Shown here: positions 52,495-61,318 of the stretch, one piece after another
Layout of the letters: the number at the start of each line of letters is the position of its first letter
Position numbering within the stretch: position 1 is the stretch's first letter
Origin: Rhodovarius crocodyli
GTDB lineage: Bacteria > Pseudomonadota > Alphaproteobacteria > Acetobacterales > Acetobacteraceae
Direction of reading: 5' to 3'
Length of the DNA stretch: 64,000 nucleotides
Assembly (NCBI GenBank): GCA_945901085.1
Contig: CAMDJV010000015.1
Span: 1 to 64,000 of the forward strand
Made by a program: the position numbers and the translations under genes
The notes under the pieces: generated by a model
What the model saw: only the letters and a program-made list of their open reading frames with translations
Databases searched by the model: none
Told to the model about the DNA's origin: nothing

Positions 52495-53463
52495 CCGGCC
52501 GGGCATAGGCCGCCCGGCGAAGAATTCCGCCAGCGCCGTAGCCGCCTGCATGGCGATCTGCCGGCGCACCTCCACCACCGCCGAGCCAAGATGCGGGGTG
52601 AAGAGACTGCGCGGATGCTCAAGCAGGGCGGCGGGAATGGCGGATGGGCGGTCAGCCCGCGCCCAATCCTCCAATTCGAAGGCATCGGCGGCATAGCCGC
52701 CCAAATGGCCGCTCTGCAGCGCCGCCGCCACCGCGGCCTCATCCACCAGCGAGCCGCGGGCGATATTGACCAGCAATGCGCCGGGCTGCAGCCGGGCCAG
52801 GGCGGGACCGTCGATCATGTGCAGCGTGCCCCGGTTCAGCGGTGCGGCCAGCACCACCCAATCTGCGGTTGCGAGCAATCCCGTAAGGCCCACGGAACCT
52901 TCCACAGCAGGGTCGTGATGGATGATCCGCCGGCAGGCGAAACCGGCGAGCCGGGCGGCAATGCCCCGCCCCACCGCGCCCATGCCGATAATGCCGACCA
53001 CGGCCCCCTCCAGCCCTGCGCCGAAGAGGATGGGCCGCCAGCCGGCAAACCCGCCCCCGCGCACCAGCGCATCGCCGGCACGGATATGCCGGCCGAGCCC
53101 GATCATCAGCCCCAGCGCCAATTCCGCCGTGGGCGCTGTCAGCAGGTCGGGCACCACGGCCACCGCGACATTGCGCGCGCGGCAGGCCGCGAGGTCAAAA
53201 TTATCCGCCCCTTTCAGGGCGCAGCCAATGGCGCGCAGATTGGGGCAATGGGCAAGAAATTCGTCATCCACATGATCGGTCATGAAGGCCAGAAGGCCAT
53301 CGGCGCCGGCGGCGCGGCGGAACAGTTCCGCCCGCGGCCAGGGGGCCTCTGCGGGGTTGGCGTCGATGCGGGCGAAACCTGCCAGCACAGCCAGCGCATC
53401 GGGGTGGGCCTGATTGGTCACCAGGATCAGCGGCCTGTCTTGTTTCATCCAGCTGTCATCCAT
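52489..53463 (-). CDS. ptxD: Phosphite dehydrogenase
   Basis: The 324-residue D-2-hydroxyacid dehydrogenase family protein matches PtxD closely by eye. It has LLAFMTDHVDDEFL (Met61), IGCALKGADNFD (Lys84), VPDLLTAPTAELALGL, GFAGWRPILFGAGL (Trp142), the Rossmann loop GIIGMGAVGRGIA, NIARGSLVDEAA (Arg236), GGYAADAFELEDWARADRP (Glu265) and LFTPHLGSAV (His291). These correspond to the catalytic Lys76, Arg237, Glu266 and His292 of Pseudomonas stutzeri PtxD. Asp184 suggests NAD preference, and Phe147 replaces the usual Tyr139. It oxidises phosphite to phosphate. It is divergent from its transporter genes. Confidence 0.88.
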   Translation of the reverse strand: MDDSWMKQDRPLILVTNQAHPDALAVLAGFARIDANPAEAPWPRAELFRRAAGADGLLAFMTDHVDDEFLAHCPNLRAIGCALKGADNFDLAACRARNVAVAVVPDLLTAPTAELALGLMIGLGRHIRAGDALVRGGGFAGWRPILFGAGLEGAVVGIIGMGAVGRGIAARLAGFACRRIIHHDPAVEGSVGLTGLLATADWVVLAAPLNRGTLHMIDGPALARLQPGALLVNIARGSLVDEAAVAAALQSGHLGGYAADAFELEDWARADRPSAIPAALLEHPRSLFTPHLGSAVVEVRRQIAMQAATALAEFFAGRPMPGRL

Positions 53464-53497
53464 CTATCGTCCGGGAGCGGCTATCCCACATTCAGTC

Positions 53498-54313
53498 ATG
53501 CAATCGAACCGCAGTTTGGCACCTGACACCAAATCATCATCGAATCTGCCCCCGGCCATGGCCGTGGAAGGCCTGAGTGTTCGCTATGGCCGCGATGTCG
53601 TCGCGCTGGGTTGCATTGATCTCGCCTTTGCGCCGGGTGGTTTTACCGTGCTGCTCGGGCCCTCGGGCGCTGGTAAAAGCACTTTGCTGCGCTGCCTGAA
53701 CGGGCTGGCGCGGCCCAGTGCCGGCCGGGTGCTGGGGCCCGATGCTGCGCCCATTCATCGCCGCCTGCGGGCGCATCGGCGGCAGACCGGCATGGTCTTC
53801 CAGCAGCACCAATTGATCGGCCGGCTGAGTGTGTTGGACAATGTGCTGATCGGCTTGCTGGGCCAGCGCAGCCCCTGGACAGCCCTGCTGCCGCCATCGC
53901 GCGCCGAGCGCGAACGGGCGCTTGATGCGCTGGAACGTGTCGGCCTGATCGAGCGCGCGCTCACGCGGGCCGATGCGCTCTCGGGCGGGCAGCAGCAGCG
54001 CGTGGGCATTGCCCGCGCCCTGGTGCAGCGGCCCCGCCTGATGCTGGCCGATGAACCCGTCGCCAGCCTGGACCCGGTAACGGCGGAGCGCGTACTCGAC
54101 CTCCTCGCCCGCATCTGCCGCGAGGATGGCATCACCGCCATTGTCAGCCTGCACCAGGTGGAATTCGCCCGCCGCTATGCCGAGCGGATCGTGGCGTTAG
54201 CCGCGGGCGCGGTGGTGTTTGATGGCCCCCCTGCCCTTCTGGCCGAAGCCGATATCGCCCGCATCTACGGCCCCGCCCACAGCCCCCAAGCCGCGCAAGA
54301 GGAATACGCATGA
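53498..54313 (+). CDS. ptxA: Phosphite/phosphonate ABC transporter ATPase
   Basis: The protein has about 271 residues, with the PhnC/PtxA pattern: LSVRYGRDVVALGCIDLAFA, Walker A LLGPSGAGKSTLLRCLNGL, the Q-loop RRQTGMVFQQHQLIGRLSVL, signature ALSGGQQQRVGIARAL and MLADEPVASLDPVTAERVL. A start at 53498 leaves 34 bases to the divergent ptxD; a later ATG at 53558 is possible and would leave more room for promoters. Beside ptxD the name ptxA is preferred over phnC. It powers import of phosphite or phosphonate. Confidence 0.85.
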   Translation: MQSNRSLAPDTKSSSNLPPAMAVEGLSVRYGRDVVALGCIDLAFAPGGFTVLLGPSGAGKSTLLRCLNGLARPSAGRVLGPDAAPIHRRLRAHRRQTGMVFQQHQLIGRLSVLDNVLIGLLGQRSPWTALLPPSRAERERALDALERVGLIERALTRADALSGGQQQRVGIARALVQRPRLMLADEPVASLDPVTAERVLDLLARICREDGITAIVSLHQVEFARRYAERIVALAAGAVVFDGPPALLAEADIARIYGPAHSPQAAQEEYA

Positions 54314-55170
54314 ACCGCCGCCAACTCACCGCCTTTGCCACTTTGCTTCCGGGCCTGGCCCTCGCCCAGGGGAGCGACCCGCGCCGCATCCGCGTGGCGC
54401 TGCTGCCCGATGAGAATGCCTCGACGCTGATCCAGAACGCCCAGCCGCTCAAGAATTACCTGGAACAGCGGCTGGGGCGCAGCGTCGAGTTGATCGTCAC
54501 CACCGATTATTCCTCGATGATCGAGGCGATGCGGTTCGGCCGCATCGAGGTGGCGTATTTCGGCCCCTTTTCCTATGTGCTGGCCAAGACCCGGGCGCCG
54601 GCGATCGAGGCCTTCGCCGTGGGCGTGGAGCGCGGCGCGCCCACCTATCAATCCATCATCATCGCCGGTGCCTCCGGGCCGGTGCGGGGGTTGGAGGATA
54701 TTCGTGGCAAGGCCATGGGCTTTGGCGACCAGGCCTCCACCTCCTCCCATCTCGTGCCACGTGCGCTGCTGCTGCAACGCGCGGGGCTGCGTGGCGGCGC
54801 AGATTACCGCGTGGTGCATCTGGGCGCGCATGATGCGGTGGCGCGCGCGGTGCAGTCCGGCCAGGTTGCGGCGGGCGCGCTGTCGGAGGCGATTTTCCGC
54901 ACCCTCATCACCCGCCAAGTGATCGACCCGGCGCGGGTGGTGGAAGTGGCGCTCTCCGCCCCCATCCCGAACTACCCCATGGTCATGCAGGGCAGCCTTG
55001 CAGAGCCTCTGAAGGCCGCCATCCGCGCGGCCTTCCTCGATCTGCGCGAGCCCGAGGTGCTGCGCGCCTTTCGCGTCAAGGGTTTCGCGCCGACCACCGA
55101 CGCCGCCTATGACATCCTGCGCGAGACTGCGCGCGTGCTGGAGCTTGACCTGGGCAGCATGCGCGGATGA
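54310..55170 (+). CDS. ptxB: Phosphite/phosphonate-binding receptor
   Basis: The 286-residue PhnD-type receptor has a leader MNRRQLTAFATLLPGLALAQ, then RVALLPDENASTLIQNAQPL, LEQRLGRSVELIVTTDYSSM, FGRIEVAYFGPFSYVLAKTR (the YFGP ligand loop) and GKAMGFGDQASTSSHLVPRA, the strand that binds the anion. In PhnD/PtxB these Tyr, Thr and Ser positions hold the phosphonate or phosphite. The start overlaps the ptxA stop (ATGA), and the end overlaps ptxC. Confidence 0.88.
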   Translation: MNRRQLTAFATLLPGLALAQGSDPRRIRVALLPDENASTLIQNAQPLKNYLEQRLGRSVELIVTTDYSSMIEAMRFGRIEVAYFGPFSYVLAKTRAPAIEAFAVGVERGAPTYQSIIIAGASGPVRGLEDIRGKAMGFGDQASTSSHLVPRALLLQRAGLRGGADYRVVHLGAHDAVARAVQSGQVAAGALSEAIFRTLITRQVIDPARVVEVALSAPIPNYPMVMQGSLAEPLKAAIRAAFLDLREPEVLRAFRVKGFAPTTDAAYDILRETARVLELDLGSMRG

Positions 55171-55961
55171 GCCGCCACGCCGCCATCCTGGCCGCGGATG
55201 CCGCCGCGGGTCGGCGACACGCGGCGCTGGCCACGGTGGTGCTGGCGGTGGCCCTCGGCGCACTGGGCGTGAGCGGCTTTTTCGATGCCGAGCGCTTTGC
55301 CGATGCCTGGCCGGCGGTGGCGCAGATTTCTTCGGAAATGGTACCGCCTGATTTCAGCCGCTGGCAGAGCTGGCTGCGGCCGCTGGCGGATACGCTGGCC
55401 ATGTCCATTGCCGGCACCGCATTGGCGGTGGCCTTCTCCCTGCCGCTGGCGCTGCTGGCGGCGGTGAATACGGCGCCAAACGCGGTGGTGCAGCAATTGG
55501 CGCGGCTGCTGCTCTCCTTCCTGCGCTCGGTGCCCGAGATCATCATGGGCATCCTCTTCGTCGCTGCGGTGGGTTTTGGCGCGCTGCCGGGGGTGCTGGC
55601 CTTGGGGCTGCATAGCGTGGGCATGGTGGGGAAGTTCTATGCCGAGGCGATCGAGCATACCGACCCCCGCCCAGCCGAGGCGGCACGGGCCGCCGGCGCT
55701 GGGCCGTTGCAGATCATCCAGCGCGCCATCCTGCCGCAGGTGCTGCCGCAATTGGCCGACATCACGCTCTATCGCTGGGAGTATCATTTCCGCGCCTCGG
55801 CGGTGCTGGGTATCGTCGGCGCGGGCGGCATCGGCTTTGAATTGATCGCGGCCTTGCGATTGATGGCCTATGATCAGGTTTCCGCCATCCTGCTGGCCAT
55901 TCTCGCCTGCGTGGTGGTCGTGGATGCCACGGGCGCCGCCTTGCGGCAGCGACTGCGCTGA
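55167..55961 (+). CDS. ptxC: Phosphite/phosphonate ABC permease
   Basis: The 264-residue PhnE-type permease has an N-terminal helix (HAALATVVLAVALGALGVSG), DTLAMSIAGTALAVAFSLPL, LRSVPEIIMGILFVAAVGFG, the EAA loop EAARAAGAGPLQIIQRAILP with QVLPQLADI, and HFRASAVLGIVGAGGIGFEL near the end. This is the classic PhnE order with about six membrane segments. It completes the ptxABC transporter by an ATGA overlap. A PhnE2-like second permease is absent, as usual for Ptx systems. Confidence 0.88.
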   Translation: MSRHAAILAADAAAGRRHAALATVVLAVALGALGVSGFFDAERFADAWPAVAQISSEMVPPDFSRWQSWLRPLADTLAMSIAGTALAVAFSLPLALLAAVNTAPNAVVQQLARLLLSFLRSVPEIIMGILFVAAVGFGALPGVLALGLHSVGMVGKFYAEAIEHTDPRPAEAARAAGAGPLQIIQRAILPQVLPQLADITLYRWEYHFRASAVLGIVGAGGIGFELIAALRLMAYDQVSAILLAILACVVVVDATGAALRQRLR

Positions 55962-56004
55962 ACATCTGCAGCTGACCCGGCGCCGCTCTGGGGCAGCCAG
56001 CCGT

Positions 56005-56886
56005 TTATGACAAGGTTGGGTCCAACCTATCCCTCAACCAATCACCGAGAAGGGAAACCGCGAAGGTTGTCGTCACGATGATCGCGGCGGGCGAGAGCAG
56101 AATCCACGGCGCGCGCGTCAGATATTCGCGCCCGTAACCCACCATCGAACCAAGCGATGTGGCCGGCGGCTGAACGCCGAGCCCAAGGAAGGAGAGGCCA
56201 CTCTCGAGCAGAATGATCTCGGGGAAGGCCAGCGTCATCGAGACGATCAGCGTGGAGGCGATATTGGGCAGAACGTGCCGCCCCTGCACCCGCCAGGCCG
56301 AAGCGCCCAATTGCCGCACCGCCGCCGCATAGCCTTGCGCATTGGCGCTGATGGCCAGGCCGCGGGCGATGCGGGCATAACGCTCCCAGGCATGCAGCCC
56401 AAGCAGGCAGATGAACAGCACCAGCGAATTGCCGAAAAAGGCCAGCACGGCCAGCGCCAGGATCAGGAAAGGCAGGCTGGCCGAGAAATCCACCAGCGCC
56501 ATCACCGCCTGCTCCACCAGGCCGCGGAACTGTGCCGCCAGCAGCCCAAGGGAGGTGCCCACGACAGCGCCGATCAGGGTGGCGCCAAAGGCAATCAGCA
56601 GGCTGGTGCGGATCGAGGAGATCAGCCGCGACAAAACATCGCGCCCGAGTTCATCCGTGCCAAGCGGATGCAGCCAGGTGCCGCCCAGGCCAATGGGGGG
56701 CGAGAGGCGGTTGCGCAGATCCAGCGCGGTATAGGCGTAGGGGCTGACCAGATCGGCCAGCACAGCAACCGCCAGCATCAGCCCCAGCCAGCCCAGCGCA
56801 AAGGCGATGGGCAGCGGCAGGCGGCTGCGTTGCGGCTTTGGCGCCTCGGTGAAGGCAGGCGGGGTGATGGGAGAGACGTCAGCCAT
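56005..56886 (-). CDS. ABC permease, DppC type (second dipeptide locus)
   Basis: The 293-residue protein starts at the ATG at 56886, a few bases after the DppB gene's stop. It shows HPLGTDELGRDVLSRLISSI near residue 73, LVDFSASLPFLILALAVLAF, the EAA-like loop GYAAAVRQLGASAWRVQGRH with VLPNI, and SGLSFLGLGVQPPATSLGSM. The end LGDWLRDRLDPTLS matches the family tail that is seen as a remnant at 32115-32201. It is the last gene of the minus-strand ABC operon. Confidence 0.9.
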   Translation of the reverse strand: MADVSPITPPAFTEAPKPQRSRLPLPIAFALGWLGLMLAVAVLADLVSPYAYTALDLRNRLSPPIGLGGTWLHPLGTDELGRDVLSRLISSIRTSLLIAFGATLIGAVVGTSLGLLAAQFRGLVEQAVMALVDFSASLPFLILALAVLAFFGNSLVLFICLLGLHAWERYARIARGLAISANAQGYAAAVRQLGASAWRVQGRHVLPNIASTLIVSMTLAFPEIILLESGLSFLGLGVQPPATSLGSMVGYGREYLTRAPWILLSPAAIIVTTTFAVSLLGDWLRDRLDPTLS

Positions 56887-56888
56887 GC

Positions 56889-57821
56889 TCACTGCGCTCC
56901 CATCTTGCCGGCGCGAAGCCTTGGGTCCAGCACGCCATAGAGCAGGTCCACCACAAGATTCGATGCCACCATGGTGCCCGCCACCAGCAGCAGGATGCAT
57001 TGCACCACCGCCAGGTCGCGATTGCCCACCGCCACCACCAGCAGGCGGCCGACGCCGGGCCAGGAGAAGACGCTCTCAACCACCACCGCACCCGCGATCA
57101 GGCTGCCCACCATGAAGCCCACGATGGTGACCGTGGGGATCGCTGCGTTCGGCAGGGCGTGGCCCCAAACCACGTCACGCCAGGGCACGCCCTTGGCGGA
57201 GGCCGTTCGGATATAGGATTGCCCCAGCACCTCGAGCATCGCCGATCGCGTGAAGCGCGCCAGCACGGCGGCCCCGCCCACGCCCATGGTGATGATGGGC
57301 AGAATGGCATGGCGCCAGCTCTCCTGCCCGCCCGAGGGCAACCAGCCCAGCTGAACGGCAAAGACCAGCACCAGCAGCAGCCCCAGCACGAAGGATGGCA
57401 CGGTGAAGCCTGCCACGGCCAAAGCCATCACCAGGCGGTCCAGCAGCGAGTTGCGATGCAGTGCGGCCAGGATGCCGGCCGGGATGCCGATGGAAAGCTT
57501 GATGACCAGTGCCGGTATGGTGAGCGCCAGCGTGGCCGGAATGCGCTCTGCGACAAGGGTGATGGCATCGCGCCCATCACGCATGGAGCGGCCGAGATCG
57601 CCATGCAGGATCGCACCGAAATAACGCAGATATTGCTGCCAGAGGGGTGCATCCAGCCCCCAGGCGGCGCGGAAGGCCTCGACCGCCTCTGGGGGCGCAT
57701 CGGCGCCCATGATGATCTGCGCCGGGTCGCCGGAGAGGCGCAGCACGATGAAGGCGAAGGTGACCACCATGGCGATGGTCAGCGCAGCACGCAGCAGGCG
57801 GCCGGTGAGGAAACGCAGCAT
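56889..57821 (-). CDS. ABC permease, DppB type (second dipeptide locus)
   Basis: The 310-residue protein from the ATG at 57821 shows the DppB features: MLRFLTGRLLRAALTIAMVV, GDPAQIIMGADAPPEAVEAF, LGRSMRDGRDAITLVAERIP, then the EAA-type loop YIRTASAKGVPWRDVVWGHA with LPNAAIPTV. The last helices read NLVVDLLYGVLDPRLR. The much longer frame from 58097 is a read-through into the ATPase gene and has no support. Confidence 0.9.
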   Translation of the reverse strand: MLRFLTGRLLRAALTIAMVVTFAFIVLRLSGDPAQIIMGADAPPEAVEAFRAAWGLDAPLWQQYLRYFGAILHGDLGRSMRDGRDAITLVAERIPATLALTIPALVIKLSIGIPAGILAALHRNSLLDRLVMALAVAGFTVPSFVLGLLLVLVFAVQLGWLPSGGQESWRHAILPIITMGVGGAAVLARFTRSAMLEVLGQSYIRTASAKGVPWRDVVWGHALPNAAIPTVTIVGFMVGSLIAGAVVVESVFSWPGVGRLLVVAVGNRDLAVVQCILLLVAGTMVASNLVVDLLYGVLDPRLRAGKMGAQ

Positions 57822-57822
57822 G

Positions 57823-58794
57823 TCAGGCCACCTGTGAAAGAAGCGGCGCATGCGCCAGATGGCAGGCCACCAGCCGCCCATCCGGGCGCGGCCGCAGCAC
57901 CGGCGCCTCGGTGCGGCAGCGCGCCACCGCCTCGGCGCAGCGCGGGTGGAAGGCGCAGCCGGAAGGACGGTCGGCCGGATTGGGCGGGTCGCCCGTGAGC
58001 AGGATGCGCCGGCCGCGCCGCCCCGGATGGGGGATGGCGGAGACCAGGGCGCGAGTATAAGGGTGAGCAGGTGTTTTGAGCACCTCGTCCGGCTCACCTT
58101 CCTCGACGATGCGGCCCAGATACATCACGGCGATGCGATGGCTGACCTGGCGCACAGCGCGCAAATCATGGCTGATGAAGAGCATAGCCATTCCGCGCCG
58201 GGCCTGGAGTTCCATCAGCAGGTTCATCACCTGTGCCTGGATTGAGACATCCAGCGCGCTGATCGGCTCATCGCAGACCAGCAGTTCCGGTGCGGTTGCC
58301 AGCGCGCGCGCCAATACGGCGCGTTGGCGCTGCCCGCCGGAGAGTTCATGCGGGTAGCGCTGGGCGTGGTCCGGCCGCAGCCCTGCCTCCACCAGCAGTT
58401 CCGCCACCCGAGCCGGCCCGGCCGGAAGGCCATGGATGATGAGCGGCTCCTCGACCTGCGCTCCGATGCTCAGGCGGCGGTCCAGCGCGCCGAGCGGGTC
58501 CTGGAACACCATTTGCATCCGGGCACGCTGCTGCCGCCACGCCCGCCCGCCGATGGGCGGCATGGGCGCGCCATCAACCTGCACCTGCCCGGCATCGGGC
58601 GCTTCGAGGCCCAGCACCAACCGCCCGGTGGTGGATTTGCCACAGCCACTTTCGCCGACCAGGCCCAGGGTGCGGCCGCGCTGCAGGGTCAGGCTCAGCC
58701 CATCCACCGCGCGCAGTTCCACCGCCCGGCCAAAGATCCCGCGGCGCATCCTGTAACGCCGCACCAGATCGCGCGCTTGGAGAAGAACGCTCAT
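57823..58794 (-). CDS. Dipeptide ABC ATPase, DppF type
   Basis: The 323-residue protein starts at the ATG at 58794 (ATGA overlap with the DppD gene). It has [20 protein letters not shown] near residue 51, LSGGQRQRAVLARAL, LLVCDEPISALDVSIQAQVM and the C-terminal oligopeptide domain with GCAFHPRCAEAVARC. This is the usual DppF companion of DppD. It pairs with the next ATPase to drive the two permeases. Confidence 0.92.
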   Translation of the reverse strand: MSVLLQARDLVRRYRMRRGIFGRAVELRAVDGLSLTLQRGRTLGLVGESGCGKSTTGRLVLGLEAPDAGQVQVDGAPMPPIGGRAWRQQRARMQMVFQDPLGALDRRLSIGAQVEEPLIIHGLPAGPARVAELLVEAGLRPDHAQRYPHELSGGQRQRAVLARALATAPELLVCDEPISALDVSIQAQVMNLLMELQARRGMAMLFISHDLRAVRQVSHRIAVMYLGRIVEEGEPDEVLKTPAHPYTRALVSAIPHPGRRGRRILLTGDPPNPADRPSGCAFHPRCAEAVARCRTEAPVLRPRPDGRLVACHLAHAPLLSQVA

Positions 58795-59753
58795 GCCAGC
58801 ACCGGCGCTTCTGCGGCGAGAATGCAGGCGGCGCGGTGGGATATATGCAAATCTGCCAGTTCCGGCACGGCCTGCAGGCAGGCCGCGCGCGCATGCGGGC
58901 AGCGCGGCGCGAAGGCGCAGCCGGGCGGCATGGCCCATGGCTCAGGCACGCCGCCGGGAATGGCCATCAGCGGCCGACGCTCGCCATCCAATGGCGGCAG
59001 CGCGCCCAGCAGGCCCTGCGTGTAAGGATGGGCCGGATGGGCAAAGATCTGGCCGGAGGCCGCTTCCTCGACGATGCGCCCGGCATACATCACCGCCACC
59101 CGCTCGCAGGTTTCTGAGACGACACCGAGGTCATGGGTGATCAGCACCAGCGCCATGCCCATCTCACGACGCAGCCCCTGCAACAGGTCGAGAATCTGCG
59201 CCTGGATGGTCACATCGAGCGCGGTGGTGGGCTCGTCGGCCACCAAAACTTCCGGCCGTCCTGCCAGGGCGATGGCGATCATCACCCGCTGGTTCTGCCC
59301 GCCGGATAATTCATGCGGAAAGGCATCAAGGCGGCGCTGGGCATCGGGCATGCCCACGGCGTCAAGCAGCCGCTTTGCCTCGGCGCGCGCGGGCGCGCCG
59401 CTCAACCCCTGATGCAGCGACAGCGCCTCGGTGATCTGCCGGCCGATGCGATGCACCGGATTGAGGCTGCTCGCCGGATCCTGGAAGATCATGGCGATGC
59501 GACCACCACGCACCTGCTCCAGCGTGGCGGCCTTCGCACCCAGCAATTCCATGCCCCCCAGCCGCACGCTGCCGGTGACGCGCGCCTTGCCCGGCAGCAA
59601 GCCCAGTGCCGCGAGCCAGGTGACGGATTTGCCACAACCACTCTCGCCCACGAGGCCCAACGCCTCACCGGGCGCCACATCGAGATCAATGCCACGCAGC
59701 GCCGGCTGGCCGGCGAAGCTGACCGCGAGGCCACGGATCTGAACCAGGCTCAT
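58791..59753 (-). CDS. Dipeptide ABC ATPase, DppD type
   Basis: The 320-residue protein from the ATG at 59753 (ATGA with the receptor gene) has [20 protein letters not shown] near residue 37, [35 protein letters not shown] and the oligopeptide tail [15 protein letters not shown]. The [20 protein letters not shown] start is typical. The longer frame from 60161 reads through the receptor gene in another frame and is rejected. Confidence 0.92.
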   Translation of the reverse strand: MSLVQIRGLAVSFAGQPALRGIDLDVAPGEALGLVGESGCGKSVTWLAALGLLPGKARVTGSVRLGGMELLGAKAATLEQVRGGRIAMIFQDPASSLNPVHRIGRQITEALSLHQGLSGAPARAEAKRLLDAVGMPDAQRRLDAFPHELSGGQNQRVMIAIALAGRPEVLVADEPTTALDVTIQAQILDLLQGLRREMGMALVLITHDLGVVSETCERVAVMYAGRIVEEAASGQIFAHPAHPYTQGLLGALPPLDGERRPLMAIPGGVPEPWAMPPGCAFAPRCPHARAACLQAVPELADLHISHRAACILAAEAPVLA

Positions 59754-61315
59754 CCGCCAAAGCCGAGATTGGCGGCACTGAAATCCATTGGCCATCCGCG
59801 CGCCGGGCGCCAGCGGATATCGCGACGCTTGGCGATGAAGGTGGCCGCCTGATTCAGCACCATGTAGCCGGGGTCCTCGCGCTCGATGATCTCCAGCATG
59901 CGGCGGAATACGACGCGGCGGCGCGCCCGGTCGGTCGAGCTTTCCAAGGCGGTGCAAAGCTGGTTGAACTCGGCATTGGTCCACTCCTGCCCGCGTTGGA
60001 GTTCGCCCAAGGGGCCCATGGCGCGCAGCATCGAGCCCACGGGGTCGCTGAAGACATGGGTGACGGACCAGTCGCGAATGCCGCGCATGGCACCTGGTTC
60101 CACCACCTGGCTCCAATTCTCCATCATCTGCAGTTGGACGTTCAGCCCAACCGAGCGCCACATCTCCACCATCACCTGGGCTGTTGGCGTCTGGTTCACG
60201 TAATAGTTGTTGAGGCAGCGATACGGGATCGCCTCGCCGCGATAACCCGCTTCACGCAGCAGACGCCGCGCCTCGGCCGGATCGAAGCGGGGGTTTTCCC
60301 AGTCGGCGAGGTACATATCGCCAAAGAAGCCCAGTTGCAGCCCGCGCGTTATTTCAGTGCGGCCGGACCAGAGCGACTCGATAATCATGCGGTGATCGAT
60401 CGCATGGGTGAGCGCACGGCGCACCAGCGGATTGCGCAGCACCGGGTGGCCCTTGTCAAAGACCAGCACTCGAATGTTGTTGACCGCGCTGCCCACCACT
60501 TCAAAGCGCGCATTGCGCTCGATGATGGGCAATTGGTCCGGCGGGATATCCGTGGCGAAATCCGTCTCGCCCGAGAGCAAGGCGTTGATGCGCGATGCCA
60601 CCTCCGGCACCTCATTGAAGCGGATGCGCCGCGCGGGCGGTCGGCCGCCCCAATAGCTGTCATGGGCCTCGAAGGTGAGCGCGACATCGGGACGGAACTC
60701 GGCCACCCGATAGGGGCCGGTCCCGATCGGCCGGCGCGCCCAGGCCTGCCAGTTCTCGGCCGTCTCAAAGCCCTGGCGCGACAGCACCACGCCCACATTC
60801 TGCGCAATCCGCCCTTCCAGCGTGACATCCGGCACGCGGTTGACGAAGCGCACGACGCCCTGCCGGACCACTTCCATCCGCTCGAAGCCGGGAAAGGTAC
60901 GCCGCGCCACGGCGAGGGCATCAGCCGGCGGTTCACGGCCCGCCGATGCGCCGCCGAATAGCCGCGCACCACCGAGCGAGAAGGCCACATCCTCGGCAGA
61001 CATGATCCGCCCGTCATGCATCTGCACACCCGCGCGCAAATCGAACTCCACCACGCGCTCGTCAATGCGGCGCCAGGCGGTGGCCAGGCCCGGCACCTGC
61101 CCCAAATTGCCCAGCCAATCCGTGCCGATCAGGCTTTCGGCATAGAGTGAGGAGACCCGAAAGCCGACATTGGACTGCTCGCGCGGCGTCTCCAGCGTGT
61201 TTGAATTGCTGATCTTCTGCACGGCGATGGTCAGGCTCGGACGCGTATCCGATTGCGCCAGGGCCGGCGCGGCCAGCCCGAGGCCGGCCGCGGTCATAAA
61301 GTCTCGCCGTTGCAT
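59750..61315 (-). CDS. Dipeptide-type ABC solute receptor (family 5), second locus copy 2
   Basis: The 521-residue receptor has a Tat-like leader (MQRRDFMTAAGLGLAAPALA) and family 5 segments: VVEFDLRAGVQMHDGRIMSA, IGTGPYRVAEFRPDVALTFE, PLVRRALTHAIDHRMIIESL and a C-terminal AATFIAKRRDIRWRPARGWP. Its N-terminus is nearly the same as that of the upstream receptor (VQKISNSNTLE...REQSNVG), so the two are tandem duplicates that have since diverged. It shares the operon with both ATPases and permeases. Confidence 0.9.
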   Translation of the reverse strand: MQRRDFMTAAGLGLAAPALAQSDTRPSLTIAVQKISNSNTLETPREQSNVGFRVSSLYAESLIGTDWLGNLGQVPGLATAWRRIDERVVEFDLRAGVQMHDGRIMSAEDVAFSLGGARLFGGASAGREPPADALAVARRTFPGFERMEVVRQGVVRFVNRVPDVTLEGRIAQNVGVVLSRQGFETAENWQAWARRPIGTGPYRVAEFRPDVALTFEAHDSYWGGRPPARRIRFNEVPEVASRINALLSGETDFATDIPPDQLPIIERNARFEVVGSAVNNIRVLVFDKGHPVLRNPLVRRALTHAIDHRMIIESLWSGRTEITRGLQLGFFGDMYLADWENPRFDPAEARRLLREAGYRGEAIPYRCLNNYYVNQTPTAQVMVEMWRSVGLNVQLQMMENWSQVVEPGAMRGIRDWSVTHVFSDPVGSMLRAMGPLGELQRGQEWTNAEFNQLCTALESSTDRARRRVVFRRMLEIIEREDPGYMVLNQAATFIAKRRDIRWRPARGWPMDFSAANLGFGG

Positions 61316-61318
61316 GGT

